Shown: in pieces, positions 1 through 7,755 of the stretch
How the letters are laid out: every line of letters begins with the position of its first letter
Numbering within the stretch: the first letter of the stretch is position 1
NCBI GenBank assembly: GCA_004151065.3
Contig: NWUY0305006756.1
Location: 8,135-19,349 of the forward strand
Direction: 5' to 3'
Source of the DNA: Larix sibirica
Lineage: Eukaryota; Streptophyta; Pinopsida; Pinales; Pinaceae
Length of the DNA: 11,215 bases
The notes under the pieces: model-generated
Databases searched by the model: none
The model's input: the letters and a program-made list of their open reading frames with translations, nothing else
What the model was told of the DNA's origin: nothing
Program-made: the position numbers and the translations under genes

Positions 1-640
1 TATTGGGGCAGTACCCCTCACTCCACGGCTCAGGTAAAACTGATAACCGCTTTGCCACAAACGACAGCTCTTGGTTTACCTCACAGGTGGGAACTAGTCA
101 ATCAGGTAGGGGTCATTGCCCTTTTTGCTGGTGTTAACAAAAAAATGAATGTTATATCTTTGCATATATTAGAGGTGAATGTTAGTTTTCTTTCATTATA
201 AATTAATTTATTTAAGTTATAATTATAGTTTTATATAGAGAGAAAGAAAAAGGTTGCTAACTTTTATTTATAAGATGAAAATAGTTACGGCTGTTACGAC
301 CATTATAACTAGGACCAATGAGGCTAAGAAGTGCCACAGTTCAATTATAGAGTAAAAAAGGAGATTCCATCTCGACCCATACTTTATACAGAGAAAAGAG
401 AGCAAGCTCGATCTTCATGAATAAGAAGTGTTCTCAGTGTTAGTTGGAGAGTTCCTCAATCCAATTGATAACCAACCGTTGTTGATACTCTGCATGGGAG
501 TAAACTCGACCATTATACATTGTTATTTACTTGGAGTCTTCATGTTGTTAATAATATGTAGTTGTACTCCTGCTTTGTTGTTTGTCCTTTTCCATCCCTT
601 TTCATCACATGTATATGTCCTTCACTGAGCTCGCATGTTG
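1..640. other. No supportable gene; possible distal 3' part of LINE-1
   Basis: The first 130 bases are clearly less AT-rich than what follows and carry a short minus-strand open stretch (about 30 codons) that I do not recognise. From about 135 to 260 the sequence is AT-rich. The stretch from about 260 to 640 continues directly from the RNase H tail of LINE-1 on the minus strand, so it may be that element's 3' untranslated region, but I see no clear poly-T run (a sense-strand poly-A tail) to close it. The AT-rich, pyrimidine-rich patch near 225-255 loosely resembles the ends of the other two LINEs and is the only candidate end. A 66-codon plus-strand reading frame at 428-628 lacks an ATG and is hydrophobic by composition only; I do not treat it as a gene. 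Confidence 0.4.
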
Positions 641-736
641 CCTTAGCTAAGAGAGTGCAGGGAGTCTTTAGTATTGTTCAAAAGTGCATGATGAGAGTTG
701 AAGTTTCAAAACTAAGCCCCTACTAAGCATGTGTTG

Positions 737-838
737 TAGACTGATGTTTGAGCATCTTAGTGTAGCATCATAAACTTCACCACTAATAGACTGATGTTTG
801 AGCATCTTAGTGTAGGATTCATCCACTTCACCACTAAT
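737..838. repeat. 50/52-bp direct tandem duplication inside LINE-1 RNase H
   Basis: Two adjacent units, 737-786 (50 bp) and 787-838 (52 bp), share their first 29 bases exactly and their last 15 or so. They differ by a 2-bp indel and a few substitutions in between. Read on the minus strand, both encode the block around LLVVK just after the third catalytic position of RNase H, so the duplication is of LINE coding sequence. It is out of register by 2 bp between copies and destroys the downstream frame. Confidence 0.85.
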
Positions 839-2575
839 AAAGAATTTGAGAATATGTGTATGAATGATATACCATTCTCAATTGCAAAAGAGAGGATTGT
901 GATCACACTTGAAAGTTCAGCATAATTGTTTGTATTATTGCCAATTCCTCACTTGTAAGACAAAAAAAATCCATTGTATTTGATATAACCCCCGTGTGCC
1001 ACTCTTTCCTAGATTCCCTGGAGAGGTGCCATCACATAAACCATGTGGAAGGGTCCAGTAGAAAATGAGCTCCTTTGTCATCCGTGGAGCTTTTTGATCC
1101 AGTGATTTGTTAGTCTTCGGCGGAGAGAATTTGAAGCAGTAGACTGCAGTAATTGATTGTGGGAGTTCATCATTGAAGATCACAATGTTCCTTGTGATCC
1201 AGATGCTCCAACAAATATGGAGTGGGAGTGTCTGTAAGTCTGTGTTTCAATATTTCTTGTACCAATGATCCCATGTCTCTCAAAGGTTTGTACTTTCCCA
1301 CGACAAAACAACTCCTAAATAGCATGTTGCACTCCACACATCTTTTGAGAAATGGAAGTGTAATAGAACATGATTTATTGTTTCGATCTGCTCTTTGCAT
1401 AGTAGGAAAATGCTTGGGCCCGATATTCCTAATCTCTTTTGAACATTATCCCAAGTAAGGATTTTATTCTTTAGTGCAAGCCATAAAAAGAACTTCAATT
1501 TTGGGGGAGCATCAATTTTCCAAAAATTAATCCATCAAGAGGTGTCATGTGCATCCAGTATTGGGTCCAATAAATCCATGTATCTAATTTTTACCTTGTA
1601 GTTCCCTTCCTCTTGATTCAATGTCCATATTAATTTATCGGGTTGCTCAGTGAGATTAATGCATGCTCAATTCAAACCTAAGATATACCTGTTCCATTGC
1701 ATATGTAAGTCCCGAGGAAGTTTAAGTTGTTGTGTCGATCTCCAACCATTGTTCCATAATGCCCTATTCTTCAACTAATATATGTCTGATGAGTGTCTAA
1801 ATATTGAAGCCTTGATAGAAGAGACCATATGACGTGGTAGTAAATCCTCCTGACTAATATTGAGCATTGGATCAGATCCAATCAAAATTTGTGTGCCATT
1901 GCCAGGACTCCAAGTGATATGATCAGTGATTATGTGTAAACTTTTTTGCACAACATGCCAAAATAAAGAGACTCGTGTATTTTGTTGATGGGATTTGATC
2001 CAACTTATTAGCGATCTTAGAGCTATATATTTCTGGTGCATTGTATTTTTTCATAAACCTTGTTGTGAGATCATTCTCCATAAAAATTTTGTGGCAAGTG
2101 CTTTGGAGAACTAATGAAGGCTTTTAAAGCCCAATCCTCCATATGATTTTGGCTCAAAGAGGGTTTCCCACTTACACAGAGGATAGCTTCCTTTGTCTTT
2201 TGATCCCTCCCAGAGGTAAGCAATGCAATTTTTCCTTATTGAATTAATGATTGCATTCGGAATATAAGCTAATGCCATCCAAAAAATGGGAATTGCTTCC
2301 AATACATTCTTGACCAATGTTACTCTTCCTATCAAAGATATACATCTATGGTACCATGATTTGATTCTCTTTTTTATTTTATCAATGAACCATTGTAAAT
2401 CTGAGCATATGTAATCACTAGCCTTGAGAAGAAATCCCATATATCTGAAACATTTTGATGTGGAAGCTTTTGGAAGGAACTTTAGAATTAGATTCTTGTA
2501 TGATTCTTAGACATTATAATTCTGGATAGAATATTTTTGAAGGTTTATCTCCATACCCATGGATGAGGTGAAGAT
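738..2575 (-). pseudogene. LINE-1 ORF2 remnant: RT C-terminus, zf-RVT, RNase H
   Basis: One minus-strand frame runs from about 2575 to about 950, broken by stops at 2507-2509 (TAA), 2111-2113 (TAG), 2048-2050 (TGA), 1775-1777 (TAG), 1667-1669 (TGA), 1535-1537 (TGA), 1280-1282 (TGA) and 1247-1249 (TGA). Several replace a tryptophan expected from context, for example before WINFW at 1535. The RT part shows FRYMGFLLK and GRVTLVKNVLEAIPIFW (about 2310-2460). The zinc knuckle keeps the C-x2-C-x4-E-x3-H-x4-C spacing, but the first and last Cys are Phe (1406-1408 and 1355-1357). The segment IWITRNIVIFND (about 1155-1200) matches the pre-RNase H block of the sister elements. RNase H starts with CDGTS (Asp at 1031-1033). 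A shift near 950 moves reading to another frame, where YAEL (Glu at 916-918) follows, but the third catalytic Asp has become Asn (844-846). A 50-bp duplication then scrambles the C-terminus. The fourth catalytic Asp could not be placed. Confidence 0.8.
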
Positions 2576-2637
2576 ATATATATATATGTATGTGTGTTGA
2601 AAGTAGTACAGGATAAGAATTTAAATAAGTTTTAGGT
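2576..2637. repeat. (TA)n tract and junction between LINE-1 and repeat copy A
   Basis: A (TA)n run grading into TGTATGTGTGT follows immediately on the 5' truncation point of LINE-1. Very similar TA/TG-rich tracts occur inside the AT-rich repeat at about 3118-3150 (copy A) and 6183-6210 (copy B), each followed by a similar T-rich stretch. This junction may therefore be the remnant of an earlier repeat unit into which LINE-1 inserted. The similarity is moderate and low in complexity. Confidence 0.4.
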
Positions 2638-3368
2638 GATTCAAAGTTATTAATGGATTAGGTAAACGAAAAATATCAAATAACAAATATGACTTTAAAC
2701 TAAATAATGAAACTTTGTTTGAAAAAACAAGTTTTCATTAAAGAATTTTTATTTATGCATGTCTATAGGGAATTTAATTTGAAAGAAAATTCACTCTTAA
2801 AAGAAGCCCTAAGAAAATGAGATCAACGATAATATCCACTTGAAACATATTCAAAGTATTTTTTTAATTATTCAATACTTTCTTGCAATAGTTGTTCTTA
2901 TTCTAAGTTGTAGTCAACCAAATTGGAAGTATGTTTCCTGTCTAGTGTGAATATAGATATGTTTTATCTTGAAAATAAGTTGGTAGATCTTAGGCCTAGA
3001 TTGAAGACATTATGGAAGCATGGATTTGAGTCGGAAGTCTAGTCGATGTGTATGTTAATTTCTCCTCAAAACTGTTAAATACAATGATTTTTGAAAAACT
3101 AAAAAAAATTACACGGAGAGATATATGTAAATATATGTATGTATGTGTGTAAAAGTTTTGTAGATTTTTAATAATTTTGTTTAGGTGATTTAAAATTTAT
3201 GAACATATCTAAGTTGTATAGAGTTTTAATAATTTTGTTTTGACGATTTAAAATTTATGAATAAGTTTATTATACTTGCATTGAGAGAAATAAGGTGTAC
3301 TATACAATCCAATATAAATGAGAGGTGTAAAAGGTAATAAGATAAATTTTTAAGTTTGATATCTAATT
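2638..3368. repeat. AT-rich repeat copy A, left part (before LINE-2)
   Basis: This is the first 731 bp of an unclassified, very AT-rich repeat unit. It aligns nearly colinearly with copy B from 5700: matching landmarks are TTATTAATGGATTAGGTAAA (2647-2666 against 5709-5728), ATAATATCCACTTGAAACAT (about 2830 and 5899) and the block ending in the target sequence (3353-3368 against 6428-6443). No reading frame of note occurs on either strand, and I recognise no transposase, LTR or terminal inverted repeat. The unit is interrupted at 3368 by LINE-2 and resumes at 5197. It could be a satellite-like tandem unit, a non-autonomous transposon, or a segmental duplication of intergenic DNA; the sequence does not decide. 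Confidence 0.85.
3353..3368. repeat. Target-site duplication of LINE-2, 3'-end copy
   Basis: The 16 bases AGTTTGATATCTAATT are identical to 5181-5196 on the other side of LINE-2. A T-run continues directly from them (3367-3374), which is the element's poly-A tail read on the plus strand. The target ends in TT, so a nicked 3' end could pair with the poly-A of the LINE transcript, as expected for target-primed reverse transcription. Confidence 0.93.
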
Positions 3369-3374
3369 TTTTTT

Positions 3375-3600
3375 AGAGAAAAAAAACTATACTATTGCTA
3401 TTCATGGAGAATCAAATAGTACAAAAATTCATAAGTCCAAAACAGCTTATCATACTATCCAGCGAGTGTGGATGACACAGAATCAGTAATAAACTGAGGA
3501 CAATGAGCTGACATATTCTCATCAGAACTTTAGCAGAAATAAACTAGGAGAAGACCTCAAGTTTCCATCCTAAGACCAAAAAAAAAAAAAAACATACCGG
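3375..3600 (-). other. 3' untranslated region of LINE-2
   Basis: About 226 bp between the ORF2 stop and the poly-A tail, without coding potential. On the plus strand it contains a run of 15 A (3578-3592), which is poly-T in the element's sense, starting 8 bases beyond the stop codon. This run points the wrong way to be the tail. The true tail is the short T-run at 3367-3374 next to the target-site duplication. Confidence 0.75.
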
Positions 3601-5180
3601 TCAAATTTCATAGATCTGAACTGATCCCGAGTCTATCAACAAAGACTCGTCAAATTCCTCCCAGCAAATAACACCTTCATTCCCAACATAAGCTTCCTTG
3701 GATAATAAATCTGCCTTGGAATTGAATTGCCTATAGATGTGCTCAAGAGTAATATGCACAAATTGCAACAGTAATTCCTTAATCCTTTTGCACCAATGAT
3801 AAAGAGACAAACTGTTTAGCTGGAATTCACCTCGGGCCCATTTGATAGTAACTTGGGAGTCACCAAAGATTGTGACATCCGATAGCTTGAAACACTGTGC
3901 AACCGTCAGGACACACCAAAGTCCAAGAATCTCAGCTTTCGTATTAGTACCACGTCCACAATTCAATTTTAGGGTGAAAAAATGGTCCGGATTGATATAG
4001 ATGACCCCACCGGAAGCACAATTTCCCTCATAAGCTGCACCATCGAAGAATATGACTACGTTTTGTTGCGGACAACATAAAGGAGAAATAATTTTGGTTC
4101 TCGCTTGACAGGAAACAGAGCATTGCTCCGATATCATCTTAATGATGCAATGAAGAGCCCAGTCTAGAGAAGGACGCCGATCCTCGAATACACACAGATT
4201 ACGGGTCATCCAGATCGCCCAAGAAGTTATCGCCGACATAAAAGGAAAATCCTCAGCAGTTCTGTTCCATTCAAGTGTATTTCGGGCAAGAGTGGCGTCA
4301 CCCCATTGAACAGTCAAATTGTAATGATGTTGAAGTAACATCCACAATTCTTTGGTAAAGATGCAGTCAACAAAAATATGGTTAAAATTTTCAGACCTGT
4401 GCATACAAAGATAACAAAAATTAGGACCTTCCCAGCCTCTTTTAATCAGGTTATCCCAAGTTGATAATTCACCTCTCAAGCCCTCCACATAAAACATTTG
4501 ATTTTCAGAGGAATTTTCCAATTCCAAAGGGCAGTGTACCACCAATCGATAGGGAAGATACACTGATTGCTAATGACAGAATGGTAGGCCAAACTCATCG
4601 TGACAGTGCTAGCTTTAATGTTCTTTTGCCAAATTATCTGGTCCGAGTCTGTCGAAATCCTGCATCCAGTCTGATTAAGCTTCTGAATATAATGACTCCA
4701 TGCGACGACACAGTCACCATCAAACCCCATCTCATGTGCATTGAGCCAATAGCCACGCTACAAGTAAGAATTACTCCTGACTTTGTTGAGTGTCTTATAA
4801 TCCGAACGGTAGAGAGTGAACAATATCCGGTAGAGAGTGAACAATATCTCGTCCGACAACCTGTATCCCTCATCCAATCCAAAAATTGGATCAATCCCAA
4901 CTAAGATGTTATGTCCATCACCAACCTTCCACACCAGATCCGTTGACAACCAATTGTAAACCTGCATAAATCCAGTCCAAATAATAGATGCACACTTAAT
5001 TTTCTTCTGTGGGAGTCTCAGCCAGCTGATAATGTATCCTTTCAAATATTTAACCCTGATCAATCTTGACCAAAGAGTATTCCCAAACAATGATCTCCAA
5101 CAGCTTTTCATTCTCAAGGCAATACTGAAGTAAGTCAAATTTCGGATGCTCCAACCACCATAACAGGCCGGTCGAGCAAT
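3601..5180 (-). pseudogene. LINE-2 ORF2 C-terminal half: linker, zf-RVT, RNase H
   Basis: Reading enters at 5180 with no start codon, as expected for a truncated copy, and stays open to a TAG at 4758-4760. It continues in the same frame (RGYWLNAHEMGFDG) to about 4480. There a 1-bp deletion after KCFMWRA moves reading to a second frame, which runs to the natural stop at 3601-3603 (ending SVQIYEI). The zinc knuckle is complete, C-x2-C-x4-E-x3-H-x4-C, with Cys at 4414-4416 and 4405-4407, His at 4378-4380 and Cys at 4363-4365. The block SWAIWMTRN leads into an RNase H with all four expected acidic residues: Asp in FFDGAA (4042-4044), Glu in TKAEI (3931-3933), Asp in FGDSQ (3859-3861) and Asp in NSKADLLSK (3709-3711). 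In plant L1 elements this domain is thought to remove RNA from the RNA/DNA hybrid during reverse transcription. With no RT and two breaks it is a pseudogene. Confidence 0.92.
4807..4848. repeat. Perfect 21-bp tandem duplication in LINE-2 coding sequence
   Basis: Two identical 21-bp units, 4807-4827 and 4828-4848, lie end to end. On the minus strand they encode the heptapeptide ILFTLYR twice, in frame, in the linker between the RT remnant and the zinc knuckle. As the units are identical and the length is a multiple of three, the event is probably recent and did not itself break the frame. Confidence 0.95.
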
Positions 5181-5196
5181 AGTTTGATATCTAATT
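5181..5196. repeat. Target-site duplication of LINE-2, 5'-end copy
   Basis: Identical over 16 bases to 3353-3368. It is followed by GTAAAAAGAAAGAAACAACA, which matches the bases that follow the empty site in copy B (6444 onward, GAAAGAAAAAACAACATAAA), so host repeat sequence resumes exactly here. Confidence 0.93.
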
Positions 5197-5699
5197 GTAA
5201 AAAGAAAGAAACAACATAAAAATATATAAATTTAAATTAAACAATAAATTTAAATCTTTCTTAAATCTAAATATTTTAAGCATAAAAATAATATTAAATC
5301 TATATATTTTAAGCATAAAGATGTTTCTATATAGATATAGTTGTATTTGTACATAATTTGATAATAAATATTAAATCTAAATATTTTAAACATAAAGATT
5401 TTTCTATATGATATAGTTGTATTGTACATAATTTGATAATAAAAAAAACATGTTTTGAATTAGGTTAAATTGCATTTGGGTATGGTTTCAAATATGGCAC
5501 TGTTCACTAGGTTGATCTGAAGAGAAAGAGTTTTAAAAATAGGTCTTTATGGACTAAATAAGGTAATTATAAAAAATAATTGATGATGGGGTAATTATAA
5601 CTTGGATTAAAATCAATTAGAAAGTAGTATGCAAAAAATAATTTGCTTATGATTAGGTAGCTATAACTTACTAGGTAAAATCATTAGATAAATTAACTT
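5197..5699. repeat. AT-rich repeat copy A, right part (after LINE-2)
   Basis: The continuation of copy A, aligning with copy B from 6444 to about 6995. Shared landmarks include TTCAAATATGGCA followed by TGTTCACTAGGTTGATCT (about 5489 and 6683) and TTGGATTAAAATCAATT (5603 and 6901). With 2638-3368 it makes a unit of 1234 bp once LINE-2 and one duplicated target copy are removed. It joins copy B at 5699/5700 without a spacer. No gene is visible. Confidence 0.83.
5294..5443. repeat. 77-bp tandem duplication within copy A
   Basis: Units starting TTAAATCTA at 5294 and 5371 repeat the same succession: TATTTTAA, CATAAAGAT, TTTCTATAT, GATATAGTTGTAT, TACATAATTTGATAATAAA. The period is about 77 bp with a few substitutions and single-base indels. 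Copy C has one version of the succession; copy B has a rearranged partial version. This is local expansion specific to copy A. Confidence 0.75.
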
Positions 5700-6995
5700 G
5701 ATTCAAACTTATTAATGGATTAGGTAAATGAAAAATATTAAATAATAAATATGGATTTGAGCTAAATGAAACTTTGATTGAAAAACAAAATTCATTAAGA
5801 AATCATTATGCATGTGTATAAGGAGTTCAATTTCAAAGAAAAATCATTTTCAAAAGAAACCCTATGAAGGTTTTTTCATTGAAAAAGAGATCAAAGATAA
5901 TATCCACTTGAAACATATTCAAAGTAATTTTTAATGATCCAATACTTTCTTGAAATAATTGTTTTTATTCTAAGTTATAGTTAACCAAATTAGAAGTATG
6001 TTTATTGTGTAGTGTGAATATAGATCTCTTTTACCTTGAAACTAAGTTGGTAGATCTTAGGTTTATATTGAAGACATTATGGAAGTATGGATTTGAGTCT
6101 AAAGTTTAGTGAATGTGTATGTTATTTTTCCTTAAAAAAATACTAAATATAAAGTTTTTTTTTGGAAAAATAAAATAAAATAGAGATATATATATGTATA
6201 TATGTGTGCGTAAAAGTTTTGTAAATTTTTAATAGTTTTTTGGGGGTAATTTAAAATTTAAGAATATGTATAAGTTTTATAGATTTTTAATAATTTTGTT
6301 TTAGTAATTTAAAATTTATGAATAAATTTGATGTGTTTGCATGGAGAGAGGTAAAGTGTATTATACAACCCAATATAAATGAAAGGTGTAAGAGATAACA
6401 TATATAAATTAAGAATGGAAATTTTTAAGTTTGATATCTAATTGAAAGAAAAAACAACATAAAAATATATCAATATAAATTAAATAATAAACTAAATCAA
6501 CATAAATATTTTTTAATTTAAATAAATTAAGCATAAAGATGTTTTTATATTAAATCTAAATATTTAAAGCATAAAAATGTTTCATAAAGATATTTTTATA
6601 TGGATATAGTTATATTTACATAATTTGATAATAAAAAAATTAATGTTTCCCATGAGCTTAAATTGTATTGATTTCTGTTTCAAATATGGCATTGTTCACT
6701 AGGTTGATCTAAAGAGAGAGTTCTAAAAATAAGTCTTTAGGGACTAAATAAAGTAAGTAAAATAAGTTTGTAAGGACCAAATAAAGTAAGTAAAATAAGT
6801 TTTTAGGGACTAAATAAAGTAAGTAAAGGAAATATAATTAAGAGTTGAAACCAGTGTCTTTTAAGTATACTAAAAAAAATTATAATCAAGTAACCAAAAT
6901 TTGGATTAAAATCAATTTTAATAATATGAAGAAAAAAAAAATTTACTTATAAATGAGTAGTTACAATTTGCTTTAAAATTAATCATTAAAAAGTA
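5700..6995. repeat. AT-rich repeat copy B, full unit with empty LINE-2 site
   Basis: A second, complete unit directly abutting copy A in the same orientation. It holds the uninterrupted target sequence of LINE-2 at 6428-6443. Its length of about 1296 bp falls to about 1230 bp when two extra 33-bp minisatellite units are discounted, close to the 1234 bp of copy A. The right end near 6995 is set where similarity to the end of copy A (about 5640-5695) fades. Base composition is strongly AT-rich with many short homopolymer runs, and there is no credible reading frame. Confidence 0.82.
6728..6826. repeat. 33-bp minisatellite, three units, inside copy B
   Basis: Three consecutive 33-bp units (6728-6760, 6761-6793, 6794-6826) share AATAAGT, then T-rich bases, AGGGACTAAATAAAGTAAGTAA or close variants. 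Units one and three differ by one base; the middle one has GTAAGGACCAAATAAAG. Copies A and C have a single corresponding unit (near 5536 and 8665), so the triplication arose in copy B. Confidence 0.92.
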
Positions 6996-7329
6996 ATAAT
7001 AATAATATCAACGATTTTAATCTAATAAATACAAATATATCTAAATGTCTCTCACATAAATGCATTACAAAACAACATTTAAAAGATTCTAAAAACAAAT
7101 CTAAAAATATTGACCCACCATGATTTTCAATTATTCGCCCATTGTGATAAAAAGATTGAAAAAATATCATCGCACTCTAATTTTCATTAGTCTCTACCAC
7201 TACCTCCTTTGATGGGACAATCCATTTGTATGTCCATGTCTTGGTTATTTTAGTTTCTTTTAATAAAGACATATAACCAACTATTATTGATATCATCATT
7301 TTTTATAATTATATATTTATTATTCGTCA
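6996..7329. other. AT-rich spacer, no gene
   Basis: AT-rich sequence that does not align with the A/B repeat. A 63-codon minus-strand reading frame (6979-7170) is biased toward Phe, Leu and Ile as expected from composition, and shows no motif. Nothing else is visible. Confidence 0.5.
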
Positions 7330-7755
7330 AGTGAGAGGCAAAAGGGAAGGGGTAGCAATGTGTCCTCAGGCCACAGGCCACCAAAGCTTAGAAAGAGCGG
7401 GCCAAGCTGCCTAATTGTTTAACTCTTTGGTCCCTGCAGCAATCCAGGTGGAGATGGAGAGTATTGAGCGAGACATGTGGAATCAAGTTCGTGAAATGAA
7501 GCCAGCAGAGGAATTCGATGACCTAGCGGTGTGGGTACAGGAACTGAGGTTGACTCAGGGGAGGTTAGCGACATATGATAGGATAATTGCAACGTATTAG
7601 GTGATGAGGGCATCTTGGCTTGTATCCTGGTGGAGATAAATGTTAAAGAGGAAGGGGACGAGGAACATGTCCACACTTGGGATGCACCACAAGGTGGATA
7701 TCATCGCCAGCAAGATGGGGATTCAGTTCCTGCCTTTTTTGGGTTAGCGGGATGA
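7330..7755 (+). pseudogene. Unrecognised coding-like island in two frames
   Basis: A stretch markedly richer in G and C than everything around it. Frame one is open 7415-7597 without an ATG at its start and encodes a charged peptide (IQVEMESIERDMWNQVREMK at its core, later AEEFDDLAVWVQELRLTQGR), ending in TAG at 7598-7600. A second frame, open from 7582, takes over and runs to TGA at 7753-7755, encoding GDEGILACILVEINVKEEGD and then a segment with WDAPQGGYHRQQDG. Codon use and amino-acid composition look protein-like in both halves, so a one- or two-base indel near 7597, or an intron boundary, could join them. A pyrimidine-rich stretch ending TCCCTGCAG (7431-7439) could be a 3' splice site. 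I do not recognise the protein. It could be a decayed host exon, a gene fragment captured by a transposon, or part of an unfamiliar transposon gene. The minus-strand frame over the same bases is taken as a shadow. Confidence 0.35.

Larger units (their letters stand above)
640..2575 (-). mobile_element. LINE-1: 5'-truncated, ancient L1-type LINE (3' half)
   Basis: Read on the minus strand, this stretch shows in order the C-terminal part of a LINE reverse transcriptase, the linker, a zf-RVT zinc knuckle and an RNase H domain, the same order as in the other two LINEs of the window. Similarity to LINE-3 begins at about 2575, at the segment after the RT catalytic box (reading GMEINLQK, against GMEVSLPK in LINE-3). 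Everything upstream is missing, as expected when reverse transcription stops early. The truncation point abuts a (TA)n tract. The 3' end is not resolved: no poly-A tail or target-site duplication could be fixed, so the left coordinate is an estimate. It carries more lesions than the other two copies and is probably the oldest. Confidence 0.75.
3369..5180 (-). mobile_element. LINE-2: 5'-truncated L1-type LINE with intact target-site duplication
   Basis: A 1812-bp insertion bounded by a perfect 16-bp duplication (3353-3368 and 5181-5196) and ending on the sense (minus) strand in a short poly-A. It begins inside the ORF2 protein at RPACYGGWSIRNL, the block just after the RT domain, so the endonuclease and RT catalytic parts were never copied here. 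The coding part ends at 3601, followed by about 230 bp of 3' untranslated sequence. The last bases before the tail (T-rich, then CTCT, then A-run) resemble the corresponding end of LINE-3. The boundaries are confirmed by the uninterrupted homologous site in repeat copy B (6428-6443). It is probably the youngest of the three LINEs by its lesion count. Confidence 0.93.

Noticed and set aside
172-179. GAGGTGAA at 172-179 and 2565-2572 as a target-site duplication for LINE-1
   Set aside because: Only 8 bases match, the left copy is not followed by a poly-T run, and the right copy lies within sequence that still aligns to LINE-3 coding sequence.
428-628. 66-codon hydrophobic plus-strand frame, possible small membrane protein
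   Set aside because: No ATG start, no promoter-like context, and hydrophobicity follows from T-rich composition. It lies opposite the likely LINE-1 3' region.
1170-1400. Minus-strand frame of 76 codons, apparent frameshifted continuation of LINE-1
   Set aside because: The adjacent frame carries the conserved IWITRN block in register with LINE-2 and LINE-3, so the element stays in its original frame here with two stops.
3578-3592. Run of 15 A just outside the LINE-2 stop codon, possible poly-A tail of a plus-strand element
   Set aside because: The adjacent coding sequence is on the minus strand, where this is poly-T, and the verified target-site duplication places the real tail at 3367-3374.
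4461-4904. 147-codon plus-strand reading frame
   Set aside because: Antisense to the LINE-2 coding sequence; its repeated VESEQY segment is only the shadow of the 21-bp duplication.
2638-6995. Copies A and B as the two LTRs of one retrotransposon
   Set aside because: They abut directly with no internal region, primer-binding site or polypurine tract, and no TG...CA ends were evident.
6979-7170. 63-codon minus-strand frame in AT-rich spacer
   Set aside because: Composition-driven, with no motif and no similarity to anything in the window.
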